A stretch of 64,000 nt of DNA from Tepidiforma flava (lineage in GTDB: Bacteria > Chloroflexota > Dehalococcoidia > Tepidiformales > Tepidiformaceae). How positions within the stretch are numbered: position 1 is the stretch's first letter; the number at the start of each line of letters is the position of its first letter. Under the pieces are notes generated by a model. It was not told the origin of the DNA and did no database searches. It saw nothing but the letters and a program-made list of their open reading frames with translations. The stretch spans positions 1,255,024 through 1,319,023 of the forward strand of contig NZ_CP115149.1 of the NCBI RefSeq assembly GCF_027594505.1, written 5' to 3'. Position numbers and translations under genes: made by a program. This document shows positions 52,196 to 60,090 of the stretch, one piece after another.

Positions 52196-53254
52196 ATGGC
52201 TGACGCGACCCGACCCGGCCCCCGCCAGCGGCTCGGCGCCCGGCCCCGCCGCGTCTTCGGCGTCATGGTCGGCGGCCTCCTCCTCGCCGTCCTGCTCAAC
52301 GCCCCCGCCCTCGAACAGGGCGCCGAATCGATGCCCTACGGCCGGGAGCGCGACTTCTGGCTCGCCGTCTGGAAGCCGTTTGCGACGGTCAGCCGCCTCT
52401 TCTTCCTCGATGAGCCGCGCAACCTGCTCGACCGCGCCCTCGGCCGCGAGCAGCGCGGCCTGTTCGAACTGCCGGCCGCGCCCGGGGACGAACCCGGGCA
52501 GCCCGGCGGCGATGCGACGGCCCTCCCCGGGCGGACGCCGACGCCCGGCCGCGGCACCCCCGCCGCCTCCCCGACGCCGACGCCCGACCCTCGCCCGAAG
52601 CTCCGCACCCCGACCGCCGCCGACCCCCTCCGCGTCTGGATCGGCGGCGATTCGATGGTCAAAGTGCTCGGCGAAGCGTTCGTGCGGCAGGCCGCCGAGA
52701 CCGGCGTCATCGCCGCCACCCACGACCCCCAGCTCTCCAGCGGCCTCACGCGGCCCGATTTCTTCGACTGGCCCGGCCACTTCAACCAGCTCGTCCAGTC
52801 CGGCCGCTACGACGTCTTCATCGTGATGTTCGGCGCCAACGATTCGCAGGGCATCAAAACGCCCGACGGCCAGATCTTCCAGCCCGGCGACCCCGGCTGG
52901 ACCGCCGAATACCGCCGCCGCGTCGCCGGCGTCATGGACCTCCTCGGCGGCGGCAACCGCCTCGTCCTCTGGGTCGGCCAGCCAATCATGCGCAGCGCCG
53001 AGTTCTCCCAGCGGATGGCCGAGCTGAACGCCATCTACCGCGAAGAGGCCGCGAAGCGCCCGTGGGTCCAGTTCATCGACCTCTGGCCGCTCTTCCAGGC
53101 GCCCGGCGGCGGCTACGACGCCTACCTCCGCGACGACGACGGCCAGGTGAAGGAGATGCGGCACCCGGACGGCGTGCACCTCGTCCGCGACGGCGGCGAG
53201 CGGGCGGCGCGGACCATCCTGTCCGCGCTCAAGGCCGAAGCCGGCATCCCCTGA
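52196..53254 (+). CDS. SGNH-hydrolase-like (DUF459) protein, partner of the MBOAT
   Basis: 352 residues. One TM (VFGVMVGGLLLAVLLNAPAL, ~21-40), an ordered region with DFWLAVWKPFATVSRLFFLD, a Pro/Thr linker (~110-140), then the SGNH domain: RVWIGGDSMVKVLGEAFVRQ (block I Ser, ~145-164), FIVMFGANDSQGIKT (block III), PDGVHLVRDGGERAART (block V). Begins 22 bases after the MBOAT stop with GGAGG just before, so they are one operon. Together they would move an acyl group across the membrane and place it on exopolysaccharide made by the 2493-8129 locus (inference). Confidence 0.85.
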   Translation: MADATRPGPRQRLGARPRRVFGVMVGGLLLAVLLNAPALEQGAESMPYGRERDFWLAVWKPFATVSRLFFLDEPRNLLDRALGREQRGLFELPAAPGDEPGQPGGDATALPGRTPTPGRGTPAASPTPTPDPRPKLRTPTAADPLRVWIGGDSMVKVLGEAFVRQAAETGVIAATHDPQLSSGLTRPDFFDWPGHFNQLVQSGRYDVFIVMFGANDSQGIKTPDGQIFQPGDPGWTAEYRRRVAGVMDLLGGGNRLVLWVGQPIMRSAEFSQRMAELNAIYREEAAKRPWVQFIDLWPLFQAPGGGYDAYLRDDDGQVKEMRHPDGVHLVRDGGERAARTILSALKAEAGIP

Positions 53255-53289
53255 GCGGCGCGGCGGTCGTCCATTCCCGCCGCGGGCCG

Positions 53290-53295
53290 TACCCT
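53290..53295 (+). promoter_or_regulatory. TANNNT box directly upstream of the MFS gene
   Basis: TACCCT with 7 bases to ATG 53303. No Shine-Dalgarno sequence before the start. Confidence 0.35.
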
Positions 53296-53302
53296 CGAGA
53301 AG

Positions 53303-54523
53303 ATGGATGGCGGCCTCCCGCCCGGCTTCGGGCGCTACCCGCTGCCGCTGGCGCTGGCCATCCTGCTCGTGCAGGCGGCCCTCGGCATCCTCCTGTTCGC
53401 CACGTTCCAGGAATGGGTGCCGCGCCGGCTCGGCGCGTCCGACGCCTGGGGCGGCTACCTCCTCGCCAGCTACGGCGCCGCCCGCTTCCTCCTCGAAACG
53501 CCGACCGGCGCCATCGCCGACCGCCTCGAGCGCCGCGCCGGGCTCCTCCTCGGCTTCCTCCTCATGTTCCCGTCGATTGGCCTCATGGCCGCCGTCCGGC
53601 AGGAGCACGCCTACCTCGTCTTCGCCGCCCTGCTCGGCGCAGCGACCGCCTTCCTCTGGCCCGCGACCTACGCCATCGCGGCCGACCTCTACCCCATCGA
53701 CCGACGCGGCAAGGTCATCGGCTTCCTCAACCTCGCCCAGCTCGGCGGCTTCGGCCTCGGCGCGCTCGGCGGCGCCTTCCTCGTCGACCACGCGCCCGCC
53801 GGCGCGCTCTTCGGCAGCGCGGCCGGGGCGGTGGCGCTCGCCTTCGCGGCGGTGCTGCTCGGCATCCCCAGTTACCGCGGCGGCTCCCTCTTCCGCCGGG
53901 TCGATGCCCCCGGCCGGCCCTCCCTCCGGAGCGTGCTCGACCGCAGAGTCGCCGCGCTCGCGGCCCTCATCCTGCTCGCGAGCATCGCTCTTGCCATGCT
54001 CGTGCCCGCCATCCGCCCCTATGGCGAACGCGTGATCGGCATCTCGTTCTCCCGGCTCACCATCGCGCTAATTCCCGCCGTGGCCGTCGGCGCGCTGCTC
54101 TACATCCCGGCCGGCGACCTCGCCGACCGGTTCGGGCGCTGGAAGCCCTTCGCCGCCGGGCAGCTCTGCCTCGTCGCCGGGCTGCTCGTCCTCGCCGCCA
54201 CGGCCAGCCTCCCCGTCGCCATGGCCGCCGCCACCCTCGTCGTCGCGGGCAACGTCCTCACCGTTCCCGCGTGGAACGCGGCGGTGATGGACCTCGCCCC
54301 CGAAAGCCACCGGGGCACGCTCATCGGCCTTTCCGTCGCGCTCAGCGGGCTGGCGCTCGCGCTCGGCCCGGCGCTGGGCGGCTTCGTCGTCGGCCGCTGG
54401 GGCGCGCCCGCGGCGTTCACCGTCTCCGCCGCGCTGGCCGCGGCCGCTGCTGCCCTGACGCTGGCCTACGCCCGCCGCACCGCGGGCGCCACCGGCACCC
54501 GCAGCCCCGTTCGACGCTCCTGA
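53303..54523 (+). CDS. MFS transporter
   Basis: 406 residues, 12 TM segments. First half: PLALAILLVQAALGILLFAT, then the loop 2-3 motif TPTGAIADRLERRAG (~75-89). The second loop 8-9 has the same motif, IPAGDLADRFGRWKP (~270-284), as expected from internal duplication. Segments AALIGLSVALSGLALALGPA and VSAALAAAAAALTL close the protein. Resembles multidrug/metabolite exporters of the MFS_1 type; substrate unknown. ATG 53303 follows a TACCCT box by 7 bases. Unrelated in family to the MFS proteins at 18877 and 42612. Confidence 0.85.
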   Translation: MDGGLPPGFGRYPLPLALAILLVQAALGILLFATFQEWVPRRLGASDAWGGYLLASYGAARFLLETPTGAIADRLERRAGLLLGFLLMFPSIGLMAAVRQEHAYLVFAALLGAATAFLWPATYAIAADLYPIDRRGKVIGFLNLAQLGGFGLGALGGAFLVDHAPAGALFGSAAGAVALAFAAVLLGIPSYRGGSLFRRVDAPGRPSLRSVLDRRVAALAALILLASIALAMLVPAIRPYGERVIGISFSRLTIALIPAVAVGALLYIPAGDLADRFGRWKPFAAGQLCLVAGLLVLAATASLPVAMAAATLVVAGNVLTVPAWNAAVMDLAPESHRGTLIGLSVALSGLALALGPALGGFVVGRWGAPAAFTVSAALAAAAAALTLAYARRTAGATGTRSPVRRS

Positions 54524-54553
54524 ACGGTTGCGATTTGGTGCGCGGCGTGCCCC

Positions 54554-54559
54554 TACAAT
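54554..54559 (+). promoter_or_regulatory. -10 box of the lapA-like gene
   Basis: TACAAT with a predicted start near 54566 and a ~32-base leader containing a perfect AGGAGG at 54586-54591, 6 bases before GTG 54598. Confidence 0.45.
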
Positions 54560-54597
54560 ACGGCCCGGCCGTTTTCAGTCTCACCAGGAGGTTCGCC

Positions 54598-54816
54598 GTG
54601 ACCCAGGCCCAGCGCACCGAAGCCAAGTGGCGCATGCGCCTCATCATCTTCGCCGTCGTCCTGCTCGCTCTCGTGGTCTTCATCGCCGAGAACTGGCTGA
54701 CCGTGCAGGTCCGGTTCCTCTTCGCCAAGACGGAGACGCGGCTTGCCTGGGCCCTGATCGTCGCGGCCGTCCTCGGGTATGCTGCCGGCTGGCTGACGCC
54801 GAAGCTCCGCCGCTAA
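54598..54816 (+). CDS. LapA-domain (DUF1049-like) small membrane protein
   Basis: 72 residues. Two TM segments (MRLIIFAVVLLALVVFIAEN; LAWALIVAAVLGYAAGWLTP) joined by a short loop with the family pattern NWLTVQVRFLFAKTETRLAW. LapA/YciS-like proteins help assemble lipopolysaccharide in other bacteria, but the small domain is widespread and its role here is open. Start GTG with perfect AGGAGG. The long frame back to 53062 is only a shifted reading of neighbouring genes. Confidence 0.8.
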   Translation: MTQAQRTEAKWRMRLIIFAVVLLALVVFIAENWLTVQVRFLFAKTETRLAWALIVAAVLGYAAGWLTPKLRR

Positions 54817-54866
54817 GCCGCGGCCCGGGCGCGGCGCCGGCACGCTTTCCCTGCGGAGGAATTCCG

Positions 54867-55760
54867 ATGCCCAGCGCCGAAGCCCAGCAGCTCGCCGCGA
54901 TGTTCCGCGCGGCGCCCCCGCCCCTCGAAACCCCCGACGTCGCCCAGATGCGGGCGAACATGGAGGGGATGGCCGCGCTCGGCGGCGCCGAACCCGGCAC
55001 CGCGCTCGAATCCGCCGATGCCGGCGGCGTGCCGGCCGAGTGGTCGGTCGCGCCCGGCGCCTCCCGCACCCGCGCCATCCTCTACCTCCACGGCGGCGGC
55101 TACGTCATCGGCTCCATCGCCACCCACCGCGGGCTCGTCTCCCGGCTCTCGGCCGCCTCCGGCGCCGCCGGGTTCGCTATCGACTACCGGCTCGCGCCCG
55201 AGCACCCCTTCCCGGCGGCCGTCGACGACGCGGTGGCAGCCTACCGCTGGCTGCTCGGGCAGGGGATCGAACCCGGGCGCATCGCCATCGCCGGCGATTC
55301 GGCCGGCGGCGGGCTGACCATCGCCACCCTCCTCGCCCTGCGCGATGCCGGCGCGCCGCTGCCCGCCTGCGCCGTCACCTTCTCGCCGTGGACGGACCTC
55401 GCCCTCGAAGGCCGCTCGATGGACGAGCGCGACGCCCGCGACCCGATGGTCCACCGGCCCGGCCTGCAGCAGATGGCCGACTGGTACCTCGCCGGGCAGG
55501 ATGCGCGCCAGCCGCTCGCCTCGCCCATCCACGGCGATCTCCGCGGCCTCCCGCCCCTCCTCATCCAGGTCGGCACCGAAGAATCGCTCTACGACGATGC
55601 CGTCCGCCTCGCCGTCCGGGCGGTCGAAGCCGGCGTGCCGACCGCCTTCGAGCCGTACCTGGAGATGTTCCACGTCTTCCAAATCTTCGGGATGCTGCCC
55701 GAGGCGCACGCGGCGGTGAAGGCCGCCGGCGCGTTCATCGCGCGCCACACCGGCGGCTGA
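54867..55760 (+). CDS. HSL-family (acetyl-hydrolase-like) esterase
   Basis: 297 residues. Hormone-sensitive-lipase signature: oxyanion motif ILYLHGGGYVIGSIATHRG (~71-89), nucleophile IAIAGDSAGGGLTIATLLA (Ser ~149), Asp in LLIQVGTEESLYDDAVRL and His in EMFHVFQIFG. No signal peptide, so intracellular. These enzymes hydrolyse short-chain esters. ATG 54867 has GGAGGA 6 bases upstream. Convergent with the DinB gene; 16 bases separate their stops. Confidence 0.9.
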   Translation: MPSAEAQQLAAMFRAAPPPLETPDVAQMRANMEGMAALGGAEPGTALESADAGGVPAEWSVAPGASRTRAILYLHGGGYVIGSIATHRGLVSRLSAASGAAGFAIDYRLAPEHPFPAAVDDAVAAYRWLLGQGIEPGRIAIAGDSAGGGLTIATLLALRDAGAPLPACAVTFSPWTDLALEGRSMDERDARDPMVHRPGLQQMADWYLAGQDARQPLASPIHGDLRGLPPLLIQVGTEESLYDDAVRLAVRAVEAGVPTAFEPYLEMFHVFQIFGMLPEAHAAVKAAGAFIARHTGG

Positions 55761-55776
55761 CGACAGCCTCCTGCCT

Positions 55777-56250
55777 CTACCGCGGCAGCTCCTCCACCCG
55801 CAGGCCGAAGAGCGCCGGGGGCTCCGCCCCCAGCGCCGCGAGGTACGAACAGAGCTGGCTCCGGTGGTGCACCTCGTGCTCCACCAGCCCGCCGAGCACC
55901 CGCTTCCACGCCGGGAACGGGTCGCCCGCGAGGTTGCCGATCGTCCGCTCCAGGTCCGCCCGGGCCAGCACGGCCACCGTCTTCTTCCCCGACCGGAGGC
56001 AGAGCTCCCGCAGCCGGTCCGCCGTGAGCCCGGCCGGCGGTTCGTGCCCCGGGTAGCGCGGCGCGCCCGTTTCGATGGCCAGCAGGTTCATCCGCCGCGC
56101 CGCGACGATGTGCAGCGCCAGCTCCGCGACCGAGAACTCGCCCGGCGCGGGCCGCCACCCGAGCTGCTCGTCGCGCAGCCGCTCGAACGCCTCGAACGTG
56201 CGCGCCTGCACGTTCACGACGTACTTGATGAGGTCGTCGCGCCCGATCAC
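55777..56250 (-). CDS. DinB/YfiT-family protein
   Basis: 157 residues. Four-helix DinB fold with the metal-binding His set: ELALHIVAARRMNLLAIE (His ~47) and LVEHEVHHRSQLCSYLAALG (His ~126 and ~130), preceded by RDDLIKYVVNVQARTFEAFE. DinB-family proteins include thiol-transferases and damage-inducible proteins; the activity here is unknown. GTG 56250 is preferred over ATG 56259 because it opens MIGRDDLIKYVV and has TAGCAT 7 bases upstream. Confidence 0.8.
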   Translation of the reverse strand: MIGRDDLIKYVVNVQARTFEAFERLRDEQLGWRPAPGEFSVAELALHIVAARRMNLLAIETGAPRYPGHEPPAGLTADRLRELCLRSGKKTVAVLARADLERTIGNLAGDPFPAWKRVLGGLVEHEVHHRSQLCSYLAALGAEPPALFGLRVEELPR

Positions 56251-56257
56251 CCCGCCC

Positions 56258-56263
56258 ATGCTA
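56258..56263 (-). promoter_or_regulatory. TANNNT box directly upstream of the DinB gene
   Basis: TAGCAT on the minus strand, 7 bases before GTG 56250. It is the same box and spacing as at cofD. Confidence 0.4.
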
Positions 56264-56330
56264 CGGCAGGCGCCGCTCAGCGGTCTGCTGCTAATCTCCC
56301 GTTAACCGCCCCGGTGGAGAGTTCCTCCGC

Positions 56331-57017
56331 GTGTCCCGCGAACAGGCTGCGCCCTACCTGGCAGAGTTCCTCGGCACGTTCGCGCTCGTGTTCGCCGGGC
56401 CGGGCTCCATGGCCGTCGATGCCGCGTCCGGCGGCGCGGTTGGCGGCGTCGGCATCGGCCTGAGCTTTGGGTTCATCGTGATGGCGATGATCTTCGCGCT
56501 CGGCCACGTCTCCGGCTGCCACATCAACCCGGCCATCACGGCCGCCTTCGCCGCCACGCGCCGCATCCGCCCCGCCCGCGCGGCGGGCTACATCGCCGCC
56601 CAGCTCGCCGGCGCGGCGCTCGCCGGCCTCGCCGTCGTGGCCATCGTCGGCGACTACGCCGATGCCGGCGCCAGCCTCCCCCGCCTCGGCGGCGCCGATG
56701 CCGCGCTCGCCTCCGAAATCGTCCTCACCTTCTTCCTCGCGCTGATCGTCTTCTCCGTCGCCACCGACGCGCGGGCGCAGGGCGCGTTCGCCGCGATTGC
56801 CATCGGCGGCTATGTCGCCATGGCCGCCACCGGCTGGGGCCCTGTCGCCAACGCCTCGATGAACCCGGCGCGCAGCTTCGGGCCGGCCGTCGCCTCCGGC
56901 GCGTGGGATGCGCACTGGGTCTACTGGCTCGGGCCCGGCCTCGGGGCCGTGCTCGCCGCCTTCGCGTACGAACTTCTCCGCCCCGGCGCGCCGCCGCCAC
57001 CACCCGAAAGGAGCTGA
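56331..57017 (+). CDS. Aquaporin (MIP family), probably arsenite channel
   Basis: 228 residues, six TM segments plus two half-helices with NPA boxes: SGCHINPAITAAFAATRRI (~63-81) and ASMNPARSFGPAVASG (~176-191). A normal aquaglyceroporin-size channel. It is directly followed (3-base gap) by an arsenate reductase gene, as in ars operons where an aquaporin replaces the ArsB pump (AqpS; family knowledge), so it probably lets arsenite leave after reduction. Gene-specific selectivity-filter residues cannot be judged here. GTG start with a GGAGAG run ~10 bases upstream. Confidence 0.88.
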   Translation: MSREQAAPYLAEFLGTFALVFAGPGSMAVDAASGGAVGGVGIGLSFGFIVMAMIFALGHVSGCHINPAITAAFAATRRIRPARAAGYIAAQLAGAALAGLAVVAIVGDYADAGASLPRLGGADAALASEIVLTFFLALIVFSVATDARAQGAFAAIAIGGYVAMAATGWGPVANASMNPARSFGPAVASGAWDAHWVYWLGPGLGAVLAAFAYELLRPGAPPPPPERS

Positions 57018-57020
57018 CCT

Positions 57021-57677
57021 ATGGCTGCCCTCTCGCTCACCCCCGCCGAGGAAGGCGAACTCCGCCTCCGCATCCGCCGCGAATCCGAGTCGCTCGCCCG
57101 CGAATTCGCCGGCATCTTCTCCGTCGAGACCATCGAGCGGTACGTCAACGAATCGTTCGATGCCATCCGCGGCCGCGCCCGGCTGCTCGACTTCGTGCCC
57201 GTCTTCGTGCACCGGTACACCCGCGAACGGCTCCGCGCCCTCGCCCAGGCGGAGGGCCTCGTCGCCAAGGACCGGCCCGAAGTCCTCTACGTCTGCGTCC
57301 ATAACGCCGGCCGCTCGCAGATCGCGGCCGCGCTCACGGCGCAGCTCAGCGGCGGCGCCGTCGCCGTCCGCTCCGCCGGCTCCGACCCGGCCGACGAGAT
57401 CAACCCGGCGGTCGTCGCCGTCCTCGCCGAGCGCGGCATCGACCTCTCGCAGGAGTTCCCGAAACCGCTCGCCGACGAACTTGTGCGCGCCGCGGACGTC
57501 GTCATCACGATGGGCTGCGGCGATGCCTGCCCTATCTACCCCGGCAAGCGGTACCTCGACTGGGACGTGCCGGACCCGGCCGGCCAGCCGCGCGACGTCG
57601 TCGAAGGGATCGTCGCCGACATCGAAGGCCGGGTCCGGACGCTGCTCGCAGAGCTCGGCGTCCCCGCCGTCAGGTGA
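57021..57677 (+). CDS. arsC: Arsenate reductase ArsC, LMW-phosphatase type with N-terminal helical domain
   Basis: 218 residues. N-terminal ~75 residues form a helical bundle (LRLRIRRESESLAREFAGIF, IERYVNESFDAIRG), as in mycobacterial-type ArsC. The phosphatase domain has VLYVCVHNAGRSQIAAALTA (~89-108; catalytic Cys-x5-Arg) and CGDACPIYPGKRYLDWDVPD with two further Cys for the redox relay. It reduces As(V) to As(III). Operon partner of the aquaporin. Stop lies 6 bases from that of the convergent dehydrogenase gene. Confidence 0.9.
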   Translation: MAALSLTPAEEGELRLRIRRESESLAREFAGIFSVETIERYVNESFDAIRGRARLLDFVPVFVHRYTRERLRALAQAEGLVAKDRPEVLYVCVHNAGRSQIAAALTAQLSGGAVAVRSAGSDPADEINPAVVAVLAERGIDLSQEFPKPLADELVRAADVVITMGCGDACPIYPGKRYLDWDVPDPAGQPRDVVEGIVADIEGRVRTLLAELGVPAVR

Positions 57678-57683
57678 GGCGCG

Positions 57684-58436
57684 TCACCATTCCTTGCCGA
57701 TGCCGCCCCGGCCGCCGAAGAAGCCGGAGGGCCAGTTGCGCCCCGTGATCATCGCCCTGTCGACATCCTCCGGCGTGGCGATGCCGGCCTCGACGATGGC
57801 GCGCGCCTCCCGGTAGGCCGCGGCGAACACCCGGTTGAGGATGAACCCGTACGTTCCCGGCGTGTCCTTCACCATCGAGACCTCCTTGCCGGCAGCCTCG
57901 GCCAGCTTCCGCGCGGTCGCGATGACCTCCTCGCTGTTCTGCGGCGTCCAGACCACTTCGCACATCCGCATGACGGTGACCGGGTTCGAAAAGTGCATGC
58001 CGATGAACCGCTCCTTCCGGGCGTCCGAAACATCCCGCGCCACGTCCTGGATGCAGAAGCCGCTCGTGTTCGTCGCGAAGATCGCTTCCGGCTTCGCCAG
58101 CCGGTCGAGCTCGGCGAAGACCTGCTGCTTCAGGTCCAGCTTCTCCGGGATCGCCTCGATGATGACGTCGCAGTCGGCGAGGGCGGCCAGGTCCGTGCTG
58201 TAGCTGATGCGGGCCATCGCCGCCAGCGCGTCGTCGAAGCCGAGCTTGCCGCGCTCCACGGCGCGCTTCATCCCCCATTTGCCGTCCTCGATGGCGTAGC
58301 GCGTCTTCGCGATCGCCTCGTCGCTGATATCGCGGACCACCACCTCGTAGCCCGCCTGCGCCACCACCTGCGCGATGCCGCCGCCCATGATGCCGCCGCC
58401 GAGGCAGCCGACCTTCTTCACGTCCTCGAATTTCAC
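57684..58436 (-). CDS. 3-hydroxyacyl-CoA dehydrogenase, C-terminally short
   Basis: 250 residues versus ~280-290 for HBDH-type enzymes. NAD-binding start VGCLGGGIMGGGIAQVVAQA (~9-28), then DVIIEAIPEKLDLKQQVFAE, ATNTSGFCIQDVARDVSDA, and the Ser/His catalytic region FIGMHFSNPVTVMRMCEVVW. The C-terminal domain reaches TPGTYGFILNRVFAAAYREA and DVDRAMITGRNWPSG but then ends at FFGGRGGIGKEW, so the last helices (~30-45 residues) are missing. GTG 58436 has GGAGGT 7-8 bases upstream. It may serve acyl-CoA metabolism with the thiolase at 29059. Confidence 0.88.
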   Translation of the reverse strand: MKFEDVKKVGCLGGGIMGGGIAQVVAQAGYEVVVRDISDEAIAKTRYAIEDGKWGMKRAVERGKLGFDDALAAMARISYSTDLAALADCDVIIEAIPEKLDLKQQVFAELDRLAKPEAIFATNTSGFCIQDVARDVSDARKERFIGMHFSNPVTVMRMCEVVWTPQNSEEVIATARKLAEAAGKEVSMVKDTPGTYGFILNRVFAAAYREARAIVEAGIATPEDVDRAMITGRNWPSGFFGGRGGIGKEW

Positions 58437-58489
58437 GGGTCCAACCTCCACGGGGCCGAACGCCCCTCGAATCTCGTGCCCCGCAAGGT

Positions 58490-58925
58490 ACACCGGGAGG
58501 CGGGAAGCGGGAACGGGGAGAAGGGAGTAGGGAGGAGGGAGTAGGGAGGAGGGAGCAGAGGTTGGAGGTTGGAGGTTGGAGGTTGAGGTTGAGGTTGAGG
58601 TTGGAGGTTGGAGGTTGATGTTTCCCTCCGGCCTCCCGTCTCCCGCTTCCCGGTTCCCGCCTCCCGTCTCCCGCCTCCCAACCCCGTAGCCGCGGGGCTC
58701 CGTCCCCGCGGAGGGCCGGCGAGGCCCACCCGAACTTCCGACTTTCACCCGCTTCCCGTCTCCCGCCACTCCCGTTGGGCGCATGGCGCCCCGCGGGGAC
58801 GGAGCCCCGCGGCTACGGGAAAAGATTGACGGCGCCGAGTTCCGCCGCATGCTCCCTCCCAACTCCCAACTCCCAACTCCCAACTCCCGCCTCCCGACTC
58901 CCCCGTTCCCCGTTCCCCCCATCGC
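58490..58925. repeat. GGAGGTT / TTCCCGC minisatellite array flanking a hairpin element
   Basis: Left part (58495-58620): GGGAGTAGGGAGGA and GGAGGTT/GAGGTT units; then TTCCCGC/CTCCCG units (58620-58680); after the hairpin element, CCCAACTCCCAACT units (58855-58895). The + strand purine-rich runs are complementary to the pyrimidine-rich runs. The 510 bases between the dehydrogenase and tRNA-Pro hold only these repeats and the hairpin element; no gene was seen. Confidence 0.85.
58684..58818. repeat. Hairpin repeat element, copy 1 (28-bp perfect inverted arms)
   Basis: Left arm 58684-58711 (begins CCGTAGCCGCGGGGCTCC) and right arm 58791-58818 are exact reverse complements. Between them are GAGGGCCGGCGAGGCCC, a TTCCCG tract and GGGCGCATGGCGCC. 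A second copy is at 63763-63881. No ORF or transposase inside; it looks like a MITE/REP-type element. Confidence 0.85.
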
Positions 58926-58946
58926 TGCTATGCTCACTCGAGAGCG

Positions 58947-59023
58947 CGGGGTGTAGCTCAGCCTGGAAGAGCGCTGCGTTCGGGTCGCAGAGGCCACAGG
59001 TTCAAATCCTGTCACCCCGACCA
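58947..59023 (+). tRNA. tRNA-Pro, anticodon CGG
   Basis: Cloverleaf complete. Acceptor CGGGGTG (58947-58953) pairs with CACCCCG, discriminator A, and CCA is encoded (59021-59023). D-arm contains TAGCTCAGCCTGG, the anticodon arm is CTGCG-TTCGGGT-CGCAG with CGG at positions 34-36 (reads CCG), and the T-arm is CAGGTTCAAATCCTG. CCG is a favoured Pro codon in this GC-rich window. Confidence 0.97.
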
Positions 59024-59139
59024 CTCCTTTCTCCCCCCTTGCCGCTGCCTGCGCAGGCAGCGTCCGGCGTTCGCCGTCCCGGCCGAAACTGGCGATGGGT
59101 GCTATGCTGCGCCCCAATCCCGCCCGCCGGAGCCCTCCT

Positions 59140-60045
59140 GTGACCCGACCCCGCCCCGTCCTCCTCGCGCTGCTCGGCGCGCTCGCCGTCATCCTCGCCG
59201 TCGCCTGCGGCGGGGGCGGCAGCCAGCCCCGCACCGAAAATGGCCTCGAAACGGCAGCCCGCCAGGCCGCCGAGGCGATGATCAAGGGCGACTACCGCAA
59301 GGCCTACGACGCCTTCTCGAAGGAGTGCCGCGAGCAGGTGCCCTTCAGCGAGTTCGAATCCACCACGAAGCTCGGCGTGATGTTCCTCGAAGCCTTCGCC
59401 GGCGTGAAGTTCAAAGACTTCGAAATCACGAAGGTCGAAGTCCGCAACTTCACCGAGGACGGCGGCGAAGTCAGCATCACCATGAAGCCGCCGAAGGCCC
59501 TCGAAGGCTTCGGCGAGGGCGCCGGCGAATTCGAGCCGTGGAAATGGGAGGACGGCAAATGGGTCGTGGCCGACTGCAGCGGCCTCGGCGGGGGCGGCGG
59601 CCTCTTCGATGGTGACGCAGACGGCGGCAGCTCCGCGGCCCCCACCGTCCCGCCGCCCGGCTCCGGCCCGAAGCTCGGCGAGACCGTCGACGCCGGCAGC
59701 GCCCGCGTCACCGTCCGCGCTGTCGAGGACCCGGTGCGCGACACCGTCTTCGCCCCCGGCGACGGCAAGCGGTACGTCGCCTTCGACATCACCATCGAAG
59801 CCGCCCGCGGCAAGGTCTCCGTCTCCGGCTTCGATTTCACCGTGCAGGACGAGGATGGGTTCGTCTACGACTACGCCATCGCCGGGCGCGAGCCCGCCCT
59901 GAAGATGACCGACCTCGCACAGGGCCGGCAGGTCCGGGGCTGGGTCACCTTCGAAGTGCCGCAGGATGCGAAACTCGTCGCCCTCTACGCCGACCTCGAC
60001 TTCCCCCGGCCCGAAACGCTCGTCCTCGACCTGACCCGCAAGTAA
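59140..60045 (+). CDS. Lipoprotein with NTF2-like/DUF4878-type and DUF4352-type domains
   Basis: 301 residues from GTG 59140 (GGAG 8 bases upstream). Signal peptide VLLALLGALAVILAVAC with a Cys lipobox. First domain (~30-145): ETAARQAAEAMIKGDYRKAY and later WKWEDGKWVVADC, the pattern of DUF4878/NTF2-like proteins. A Gly-rich linker (~148-165) precedes a beta-sandwich (~175-300; VTVRAVEDPVRDTVFAPGDG, RYVAFDITIE, VRGWVTFEVP) of the DUF4352/Telomeric-repeat-like outer-protein type. Surface-exposed; function unknown. TATGCT at 59103-59108 could be its -10. Confidence 0.75.
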   Translation: MTRPRPVLLALLGALAVILAVACGGGGSQPRTENGLETAARQAAEAMIKGDYRKAYDAFSKECREQVPFSEFESTTKLGVMFLEAFAGVKFKDFEITKVEVRNFTEDGGEVSITMKPPKALEGFGEGAGEFEPWKWEDGKWVVADCSGLGGGGGLFDGDADGGSSAAPTVPPPGSGPKLGETVDAGSARVTVRAVEDPVRDTVFAPGDGKRYVAFDITIEAARGKVSVSGFDFTVQDEDGFVYDYAIAGREPALKMTDLAQGRQVRGWVTFEVPQDAKLVALYADLDFPRPETLVLDLTRK

Positions 60046-60076
60046 CCGCAGGCTGGCGGCGTTCACGGCGGCGGAG

Positions 60077-60082
60077 TAGCCT
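60077..60082 (+). promoter_or_regulatory. TANNNT box directly upstream of the hydroxyacid dehydrogenase
   Basis: TAGCCT, 8 bases before ATG 60091, with no Shine-Dalgarno sequence between. Confidence 0.35.
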
Positions 60083-60090
60083 TCTCGCCG

